Assembly: GCA_004335635.1 (NCBI GenBank)
Contig: QAXH01006241.1
Location: forward strand, 1 to 16,669
Length of the DNA stretch: 16,669 nucleotides
Direction of reading: 5' to 3'
Source of the DNA: Chloromonas sp. AAM2
Taxonomy: Eukaryota > Chlorophyta > Chlorophyceae > Chlamydomonadales > Chlamydomonadaceae
Position numbers and translations under genes: made by a program. Each line of letters opens with the position of its first letter. The first letter of the stretch is position 1. Under the pieces are notes generated by a model. The model saw only the letters and a program-made list of their open reading frames with translations, searched no databases and was not told where the DNA came from. This document shows positions 9,610 through 16,669 of the stretch, piece by piece.

Positions 9610-9636
9610 GGAAGGCGCCTCTCCACAGATGCCAAT
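9610..9636 (-). pseudogene. Short PEP-synthase-like motif, possible relic
   Basis: Minus-strand codons read IGICGEAPS, which resembles the VGICGQAPS/GPS signature near the C-terminus of phosphoenolpyruvate synthase (pyruvate, water dikinase). The flanking residues do not continue the family pattern (the next residues are KLLRG rather than an acidic/proline stretch), and no splice donor follows in a useful place. It is either a tiny decayed fragment or coincidence. Confidence 0.12.
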
Positions 9637-9796
9637 CAAAGTGTTGCTCTCTCGTACCAATCACCAGCCAACGTGATGAATTGAACAACCGACATTATGG
9701 TACATGGCACGTTTTTGGTCGGCAGCAGTTGACTGCCACTCTGATGAATTGTAAGGTACACACGAAATAGCACGCATCTGCGCTTCAGGCCCTAAC

Positions 9797-12779
9797 TCAT
9801 GCGCGTGTGCTTGTGAAGAGGTGGGCAGCATTCGACACCTCAAAGCCATCTCTGCGGTGCCATTCTTGCAACTCAGTCTCCTGCGCACGGACCAAAACAC
9901 ATGGCATGTCAGTTTAAGAGCAGTGAAGCACATTCCCATTCTGAGTTCAGCCAGTTTTCAATCTCTTCTTCTGCATGCAGCCTACTCGACCTTAGTCTTG
10001 CAACCATTTTGTTCGTTCACAACACACCCATACACATGTTTGTGCAACCATGCTACCACATGCAAGGCCCCCCTGCAGCTCCATGCATTGTGGCTGGTGC
10101 ATTGGGTATTGAGTGCATCCATTGCATCCTCTGCATCCAAAGCGTCACCGCACCTGCATGGCCGCGAACTGGGGCATGGCTGCACGCTCGACCAGCTCTA
10201 GGTAGGCGCCCGGCACCACCGACCGGCCGCCTGTGGCAAAGGCACGCTTCACCGGATCTGACATGGTCGAGCATTGCCTCAGCAGCCCATCGCCACTGAC
10301 CTTGATCAAACCTGCAACCACGTGATCAAGTCGTGACCAGCAAAGTAGCTTGCTATGATGGACCTGCAAACACAAGTCTGTCAAGGCGCATGCAAGTGCA
10401 CGGTACCATCACAAAGCCAAATAAAAAATAAATTCATGTGTCCGTACTCCTGACTGCTCAATGGTTGAACTTGAACCAGTGGTATCGCCTAGGTGCAGCA
10501 TGCACCTGTCTCTTTGCATGATGGCCAATCCAGCCAATGGCCGTCGTTCCTTACCGCCATCCTGATTCATGGGTAGCCCGCAGTCCGCCACCATGCGCGC
10601 TGCATCCTCAAGGCTGACCATCGCCCCTTCCTCCGCACGTTTATCCGTTACCGACGCATGACGCATGCGGTGAACTGCCAGGGCGGTGTGGTTGAGTGCA
10701 TACCCATGCGCCATCACCCTGCAGGCAGGCACCAACGTGACACACACACACACACACTGGTGTGTGCTGCTTTGCTGTCATGCCAAGCCCATGGCCACCT
10801 TGCCAGGCCTGTCCACGCATGAGTCAACTGCGAGCAACCATGGCTGCTGTACAGGCTGATCAGGCCTTTGATGGCAACAGCAAGGGTTGCAAGCCAGCAT
10901 CTACACCCGCAAACTCGCATAAAGAGCAGCACGCCTGAATTTCATGCCGTCAACACAGCACAACCACTATTAGCTTTAGCCATGGCCTGCTCGCTTGCTT
11001 TGCCTTCAGCTGCCTATCACTAAGTAAAACGAACGATCGCCTTGATTCTTGCGTCACAAAGATGCATGCATGAGACCTGGGCACCACAGTGGACATTCCC
11101 TGATTCCCTGATTCCCTGATCCCCTGATCCCTGGCTCTCGCTTGCCCAGCCATGCGCACCGCTGCCGTACCATGCTGCATAGTCGCTTTCTTCCAGCAGT
11201 GCATCGTAATCCTCTTTGTCTATGTCCTCCCAGGGTGTCCAGTTGGGCTCCCCGGGGGTCGTCCCGCACATGCATGCCACCGCCACCTGAGCGGGACCCA
11301 GCTGAAGGCCCTCTGTGCGCTTGTGGATGATGGCCTGGCTGCCCGGGGACAGCTCATGCACCTGAAAGACAATGAAACAATGTACAAAGTAAGCAAGCGT
11401 TTGCCAGTGTGAAGGGTCAAAGAGGAGTCTCCATATCATGTTGCACGTGAACAAAGAGTTGAGGTAGTGTGTTACATGTGTGGTGTGATTGTTTGAATTC
11501 GTCTGGGAATGTTGGCCTAGCCTCCGTTGCCTGTTGAAGGCCTGGTGTGCGAAGGCTCCCTTTGATCACGGGACGTGTCGTGCACAGAATGGCGCGCCTT
11601 TGCGCGTGCAATCTGGCCTTCAACAAACCTGAGTGCATGCAAGATGTCAAGTGAGCTTACCTTGATTTCGGATACGAAGATCCTAGGCAAGGGATGGAGT
11701 CCGTTATGGCGATGCCCAGGCAGGCTTGACGTGTGTGAGAACCATGCCGCTGTCAGCTTCTTTGCTGGAAACTGCAGGCCCTCCTCTGCTTGTACGTAGC
11801 CCAGCTCGTGCAGCACTGAGGCGAGGCTAGCGATGCCCAGCCCAGGCAGGCCAAGGGTGCGGTATGCCTGCACAGAGGTGGGGTAGCGCAGAAACAGGTT
11901 ACAAGGCAGTGAGGCACACAAAGGCAGCGAGGCAAGTCACCGCTTCCAATCATGTCATCACTGCCAAGCCTCAAATACTGGCACACCCTGGCTAACTTGC
12001 CTTCACTATGCATCTCAAACCATTACCAGGCCATGCATCATCATGCCAGGCCATGCACTTGTCCATGCAAAACAATGGAGCACTGGAGAGTGAAGCTCAC
12101 TAAGCCAGCTATGAAAGATGTGAAATGCAGATGGCTTGGGATGCTCTGCAACCCAACTCTGAGATGTTTACTGCACCCTTGGACAGCTTCTCTCTTCAGC
12201 CTTGCATCAGTGCAGGCCACTGTAGCAGTATGTAGGAGTTGCAGCTGTTCTAGAAGGCTATCTGTGCCTGGCTGCACTTCATCTGTTGCTCACAAAGTGG
12301 TCGTGGGCTATTGTGTTTGGAGCAATGTGGCCGTCATCGACCAGAGCAGCCACACTGAGACCGGCTGAAGGCGTGCAGTCCAGGTACGTTTCCAGAGAGC
12401 GACCAAGCAGGGCATGCGTCAACGGCTGTGCCTGCATTGGCAGGTGATGGGTCAGTGTGCAATGTCATACTGCCAGGGCTGGTGGAAAGGCTGCATTGAC
12501 AGGTGGGAGTCTCACAGTAACATCAACCGTCGCAGTCAGTAGAAGCCGTTGAGTTTCCTTGTGCTGTGTTTGGGATTCTGCGTGCAAGAAGGCCCAAGGT
12601 GTCACCTGTGATGAGCTGCTGAGCAGGCTGTCCAGGAGAACTCTGCCTCCGGCACGCAATCTAGAGGCCTGCAAGTCGTTGTGCCGGTTGCTGGTAGCTG
12701 CCAGCACAATGCTGCGGTCCCTGCCGCACGCAGCCCGCCTAAACAAGTGTCGAGGTCCTGAGTAGCGGAGTATTTGCAT
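9797..12779 (-). CDS. DUF1338 protein, 2-oxoadipate dioxygenase/decarboxylase-like, 7 exons
   Basis: Predicted 371-residue enzyme of the DUF1338 family (bacterial HglS, rice FLO7). HglS is an Fe(II) enzyme turning 2-oxoadipate into 2-hydroxyglutarate in lysine catabolism. Coding exons, in order: 12606-12779, 12294-12431, 11661-11867, 11171-11361, 10555-10718, 10154-10311, 9797-9880. They sum to 1116 nt and all phases agree. The ATG is fixed by an in-frame TAG at 12786-12788. Residues 1-58 are rich in Arg, Ser, Ala and Leu and poor in acids, like an organelle transit peptide. Family motifs are HDHFAYRT (101-108), ESDYAAW (231-237), YALNHTALAV (243-252), GDGLLRQCSTMSDP (298-311), PGAYLEL (326-332) and HRRDGFEVSNA (352-362). 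Likely metal ligands are His103, His247 and Glu330, with Arg107 contacting substrate (by analogy to HglS H70, H226, E294 and R74). The exon 4 donor (GTACGG) is weak but is the only one giving AAWVMAHGYALNH. Reading through the exon 6 donor would end the protein two residues later, removing the conserved tail. Confidence 0.92.
10740..10757. repeat. Short (CA)n tract near exon 5 acceptor of gene 2
   Basis: A run of nine AC units in intron 4 of gene 2 (10719-11170), about 20 nt from the acceptor of exon 5. On the transcribed strand it is a (TG)n tract immediately before the acceptor's pyrimidine region, a context that can influence splicing. Confidence 0.95.
11094..11134. repeat. 8-bp tandem repeat in intron 4 of gene 2
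   Basis: About five copies of CCCTGATT, drifting to CCCTGATC, located just inside the start of intron 4 of gene 2 (transcript sense). On the transcribed strand it reads as GGGAATCA/GGGGATCA units, so again G-runs close to a donor, here the weak GTACGG donor. Confidence 0.9.
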
Positions 12780-13689
12780 CGTTTGCTACCTTGCCTCGGG
12801 TCTTAGCGCCTTGAATTCTGTGCCCGCGCGTACGACGAACTGCTTGTTTCATCAAATGCGTCTCCAATCCTCTTCGTTCTCTAGGGTTTGTTAGGGCTGA
12901 CGCGGTGTGATGTCACAAACACGTGTTCAGGTTGGACACAGGGTTGGTCTTCCCTTGTTCTACGTGACACATTGGCGAGTGGCATAATGAAGACTGTGTA
13001 ATATACCAACATGCTTTTGCTGACGATACGTAGCAATGCCAGTCAGACCGTTGCTGCGTGTAGCTATTACCGTAGGTAAGGCTAACCCTGACAACCTAAA
13101 CAAGTGTCACCTTTGTGTCGCTGCACAAGTTACAAGGAGGGAGTGCACACCATGAAGCACGTCCAACGCAAACATCAACTGATTGCGCAAACTGCAAAAA
13201 TTTTCTCCTAGTAAAGGGGAATCTGACCGTGTCAGCAAGAGATGGTGAGGCCCTTGTGGCCATCACCCCACAGAACGCCTTCCGAAAGCATCCCGCAAGC
13301 CACTTTTGATACTAACTGGAAATGGTGCAGCCTTTTGTGCGGTATTCTCTCTCACCACGTAACCCAGTAAACTACCGCGTGCAGTTGTAGCCTCAATCAT
13401 CCCAGGGCAGGATGAGCTAGGCACCTGCTAACCACAAGCATGAATACTGGCTGCTGAAGCTGGCCTTCTGCCTTAACCTGCCAACCAGAGGTTACACCTG
13501 TATTCTGCTAGCAGCACATGAGCATATACCGGTCAGTACAGTCGTCCCACATGTGCTGAGCATGAGCATCAGTGATGGTTGAGCAGAAGGCGGCCCAAAG
13601 CACAGAAACGCTGAGAAGCCCTGTGATATCGACGACAGACTAAGCTTTTGTCTGCCATGGACGAAGACCATACCAATCCAATACCTGGT

Positions 13690-14010
13690 CAGGCTCATAC
13701 CAGGCCAAACCATCATCAGGCCGAGGAAAAGCCAAACTACTTGTCACGGGAAAACAAGGCCACTGTCAAGCCGCACCCTCATCCAACCAACACCTTGCCG
13801 ACTCAATGTTAGACCTAGTCATGATCAAGCCAACATCAGGCCCGATCATCATAAAGCCAACATCAGGCCAAACTGTCATAATCCAACACCAGGCCAAACT
13901 GTCATAATCCAACATCAATCCAACATCAGGCCAAACTCCCATCAGGCCAATCAACATCAAGCCAACACCAGGCCAAAACCAACAACAAGCACAGCCAACG
14001 TCAGGCCAAA
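13690..14010. repeat. Degenerate CAACATCAGGCCAAAC-type tandem array
   Basis: Irregular repeats of a unit around CCAACATCAGGCCAAAC spaced 15-27 bp. They include two nearly perfect adjacent 26-27-bp copies containing AGGCCAAACTGTCATAATCC at about 13865-13920. G is scarce and C and A predominate on the plus strand. The array generates a Trp/Asp/Val-rich open frame on the minus strand that is a repeat artefact. Confidence 0.85.
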
Positions 14011-14878
14011 CGTGCAAACGCCAGCAAAGTTGAGTGTGAAGTTGACAGCCATCAGCATGAGGAATGCATGGGTTGGACAGACACGTTGCCGCTGCACTCA
14101 ATTGCTTTACTGGTTTTTAGCGTGCCTGCCACCTTGCGGTCTCAGAACCATGGTCAGTCCTGCGCACCAATCAGCTCAGGTGCATGATCCACTGCCTGGC
14201 TGGTTCGCCAAGGCATTGCAGGCCCGCTTGCATGCAAGAGCAAAGCCACAGCAATCGATGAGTAGATAGACAGATTTGCACAAGTATAGCACCAGCCGCG
14301 TGGCTTCAAGCACAGCAACAAGTTTCAGTCCCCTCCAATCTGAAGATCACAGTTGGCCACGTGGGGATTCGAGCATCAACCATCTACACTCCACCTGGCA
14401 AGCAAGTACACTCGACCAGTTTGCACGAGATTGCCCACAGGCTTCTACCAAGCGCGCAGCTACCCTACACCCTGACTTTGCCCCTTCCAGGACTCCTGGT
14501 AATCCGTTGATTGATCGAGTCATTTTGTCTGTGTATGAACCTGTTGAGCTGTCCAAGAATCCCTGGCAAACCATAGATACAGATAAATAATCCAAACGGT
14601 TGGTGGCAGCAACACCGTAACTCTCAATTGCATGGAATTCAAGCAAGGTGCACTGCAAGCACTGCCTGTCATTTCGCCGCTTTATCCTCACGTATGACCC
14701 ACACTGCTGAATTCCAATGTCTGTTGTGCAAGTTAAGCACTAACACAAGTAGTAGGTGCACCTGGCTGTACTTGTGCAGGCTTGAGCCCACTTAGATATC
14801 AATCACGCATGAACTTGAAGGCAGGCATTCGTAAGGCGAGGTTGAAATTTGGGCGAGGTTGACACCTTGTCCCTGTTG

Positions 14879-14941
14879 CCACACTGGTTCCAGCGCTATT
14901 CCAGTAAATTGTCCCAGAACTGGCAAACATCTTTTTTTTGT
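14879..14941. repeat. Dispersed repeat, copy 3
   Basis: Longest copy. It has CCACACTGGTTCCAGC, then TTCCAG, then TGTCCCAGAACTGGCAAAC and an eight-base T-run. It shares the GGTTCCAGC element with copy 1 and the CCACACTGGTT element with the fragment near copy 2, which links all three as one family. Confidence 0.6.
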
Positions 14942-15545
14942 TCGATGTTACTTGGTCATGCCCGCACAAGCAGGAAGCTAGCAGCAGCACAAGCACAGTG
15001 TGCAGGGTCCAGCACGTCACGCTCAAGTGATTCGCAAGCCCACCAAAGTGTGCAGTGCCCCCGGCCCGGTGCTTCCCTGGTGAGTATTCAAAGCAGCAGC
15101 TGCTGCTGGCCAAGTGGCAAGTGTTTGAGAAAACTCAATTTCCCCGCTTTAAGCCAACATGTCAACGACCCCCTGACTGCTCATATCCCCCAGTGAGAGT
15201 ACTGCACTGTGTAATCGATTCAGAGAGTGTTGCAGTTGTGAGTTCCAAGTGGTGGTGAGAACGAACCCAACTGCTATCATTGCGTACAATGCGCTCCACG
15301 TCTGTTGCCTCCATTCCCCAAAGTTCAGAGGAACTCAAAACTCTCCCATGGCTGTATGATTCGGGTACAAAGTCAAGTGTGCATCATTGCTGGCCACGCC
15401 TTCATGGCATGGACGTCTGCATCAACCAGCCTTTCTCTGTGCTGCTCAACACCACGCACCATGCACAGGCTTCATGACAAACGATTCTGTCACGTTGGGC
15501 GTCCCATTGAGCTTTTGGTCAGCTCTGTGAGTGCATGCACTCGCT

Positions 15546-16669
15546 TTAATCGCCGTTCTGTGCTCTCAGAAGAGCGGTTCTTGTTGCAGCGGCCTGCAAT
15601 TGTCGCCACCTGAAATCAGAGCGCCATGGCGGCTCCTGCCAATCCCATCACCGTTACAAATCACCTCTGTGGCCGGGTGCTCTGAGAAGGGCGGACCTTA
15701 CTGCCATGCAACGACTTGTAATCGTCATGGCTGACGTGCAGGTCCAATCTGCAGATCACCAAGGTCACGTGGGCTCACCAGCTGCGAACCCACTCCCTGC
15801 TCTCCGTCATGTGGGCCCGGCATGCCTTGAAGGGCATCCAGGGGCACACCACATTCGCATAGATGCCTACTACAATGCCCAAGATCGCTCCCTTGCAGTA
15901 GTATGCGCCGGAGACGTAGGTCAGTGCAGCACCCACCAGACCACAGACAGGGGTGGGCTTTGCACCTGCACAAGCACCAGAACAACAACAGAAACTGAGC
16001 AAGAGATGACGGTCACCAACAAGCACACACTTGTCTGTCATTAACTGATCAATAACTGAGTTGCACCAGACAAGACGAGCTGCACAGCTGGTCAGCTCCT
16101 GCCGACAAGTCAGACATGCCATGACTGCTCAACAACCGCTTGAACTCATTAGTTGTCTTGCGACCTTCAAGGCTTGCATTTAAAGACGCCAAACCTACCA
16201 GTATCAGCGGGCACGTCCAGAGTGAGCAATGGCACTGCAGGTGTGGGCAGCCCAATCTCCTGCTCAAGTGCAGGCAGCACCTCCGCCACCTCCAGCTGCT
16301 CCTCGGGTTGCTCTGGCAGCTTTGGCAGGGCAGTTGGCTGCTCGGGCAGTTGAAGGACAGCAGACTGTTCACACACCTGGGATTGCATCTCGGGCAGTTG
16401 GATTCCAGTAAACGGCTGAGAGAGCGGGGACGCCAGCTCGAGTCCAGTAAGTGGCTGAGAGAGCGGGGACGCCAGCTGGAATCCAGTAAGTGGCTGAGAG
16501 AGCGGGGACGCCAGCTCGAGTCCAGTAAGTGGCTGAGAGAGCGGGGACGCCAGCTCGAGTCCAGTAAATGTCTGGGACAGTGGGGACGCCAGCTCGAGTC
16601 CAGCAAACGGCTGGGACAGTGGGGACGCCAGCTCGAGTCCAGCAAACGGCTGGGACAGCGGGGACGCCA
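15546..16669 (-). CDS. Unrecognised repeat-bearing membrane protein, C-terminal part (partial)
   Basis: The gene runs off the right edge, so its N-terminus is missing. Exons proposed: 16199-16669 (partial), 15779-15965 and, less surely, 15546-15609. The first visible exon encodes seven copies of a 13-residue unit (ASPLSQPFTGLEL type). A Pro/Glu/Leu-rich acidic stretch follows (LPEQPTALPKLPEQPEE), then LDVPADT, with a phase-1 donor GTAGGT. The second exon joins in matching phase after acceptor TGTGCAG. It encodes GAKPTPVCGLVGAALTY then GAILGIVVGIYANVVCPW, which looks like two short membrane-spanning or hairpin segments, then a charged tail (HMTESREWVRSW). The proposed last exon adds WRQLQAAATRTALLRAQNGD and TAA after acceptor TGATTTCAG. 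I do not recognise the family. Frame choice rests on phase agreement and hydrophobicity. The first two exons are fairly sure and the last is tentative. Confidence 0.55.
16395..16667 (-). repeat. 39-bp coding tandem repeat, 7 copies at the window edge
   Basis: Seven in-register 39-bp units coding for ASPLSQ(P/T)(F/L)(A/T)G(L/F/I)(E/Q)L. The units at the right edge are the most alike and those toward 16395 more diverged, suggesting recent duplication. The array may continue beyond 16669. Substitutions between copies alter only a few residues, and the unit length keeps the frame. Confidence 0.95.

Larger units (their letters stand above)
7973..9796. other. Spacer between genes 2 and 1
   Basis: About 1.8 kb separating the gene 1 start codon from the gene 2 stop codon. 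It should contain the gene 1 promoter and 5' leader and the gene 2 3' end. No TATA box is evident at a sensible distance. No gene model could be built. It holds an 18-bp triplication, one exon-like segment (8662-8718) and a short PEP-synthase-like motif (9610-9636), each listed separately. The minus strand carries two TGTAA sequences near 8770-8785, about 1 kb from the gene 2 stop. Confidence 0.6.
12780..15545. other. Spacer between genes 3 and 2, no gene seen
   Basis: About 2.8 kb upstream of the gene 2 start codon and downstream of the proposed gene 3 stop. It should include the gene 2 promoter near 12780-13000, but no TATA box or recognisable promoter motif stands out. Open frames of up to about 115 codons occur on both strands (for example 14276-14590 plus and 14347-14691 minus). 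None shows family motifs or exon-like boundaries. It also contains a degenerate tandem array and one dispersed repeat copy, listed separately. Confidence 0.6.

Noticed and set aside
11020..11454. 144-codon minus-strand frame taken as one coding block
   Set aside because: Only 11171-11361 is exon 4 of gene 2. The rest reads into introns on both sides, including the 8-bp repeat.
13115..13309. 64-codon plus-strand open frame with a CANCK motif, considered as a retroelement zinc-knuckle fragment
   Set aside because: There is only one Cys pair and no CCHC spacing, with no reverse transcriptase or other element parts nearby.
14276..14691. Overlapping open frames of 104 codons (plus) and 114 codons (minus)
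   Set aside because: No family motif, no exon-like boundaries and no hydrophobic or compositional pattern. Length is within chance for this base composition.
16049..16645. 198-codon minus-strand open frame with SSWRPRSLSHLLD repeats
   Set aside because: It is an alternative frame of the 39-bp repeat and runs through the intron after 16199. The frame giving ASPLSQPFTGLEL joins in phase to the hydrophobic exon, so this frame is a shadow.

Overview
This window looks like nuclear DNA from a eukaryote, most likely a green alga (Chlorophyta, perhaps Chlamydomonadales). The evidence is that genes are cut into many short exons with GT-AG introns, three genes share the minus strand, the introns and spacers are full of micro- and minisatellites, a telomere-like CCCTAA run sits in an intron, and the two recognisable proteins belong to families typical of plants and algae. 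No operons, bacterial-type genes, tRNA, rRNA or CRISPR arrays were found. The species assignment is inference. All exon models were built by hand from splice signals, reading phase and family resemblance, without transcript data.

Layout, left to right. Positions 1-862 are a (CA)n microsatellite plus the 3' flank of gene 1. Gene 1 (minus, start codon at 7972, stop at 863) has 14 coding exons and encodes an 858-residue PIN-LIKES (PILS) / auxin efflux carrier family membrane transporter. Its exons total 2577 nt, with every phase matching. It has five N-terminal and five C-terminal membrane segments separated by a very long hydrophilic loop encoded by one 1638-nt exon. The model needs a 5-nt microexon at 6227-6231 to keep frame. 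Its introns hold a 12-bp minisatellite, a 22-bp repeat, a CAG/CTG tract and the telomere-like run.

Positions 7973-9796 are a spacer with no confident gene. It holds an 18-bp triplication, one exon-like orphan segment and a short match to a phosphoenolpyruvate synthase motif. Gene 2 (minus, start at 12779, stop at 9797) has 7 exons totalling 1116 nt and encodes a 371-residue DUF1338 protein, related to 2-oxoadipate dioxygenase/decarboxylase (bacterial HglS, rice FLO7), with a probable organelle-targeting N-terminus. Positions 12780-15545 are a repeat-bearing spacer with nothing convincingly coding. Gene 3 (minus, partial, running off the right edge) encodes the C-terminal part of an unrecognised protein. 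It has a 13-residue tandem repeat (seven copies visible), a Pro/Glu/Leu-rich stretch and a hydrophobic exon.

The three genes are co-directional but separate transcription units with no obvious shared pathway. Gene 1 is expected to act in an internal membrane (plant PILS proteins are in the endoplasmic reticulum). Gene 2 is expected in lysine catabolism within an organelle.
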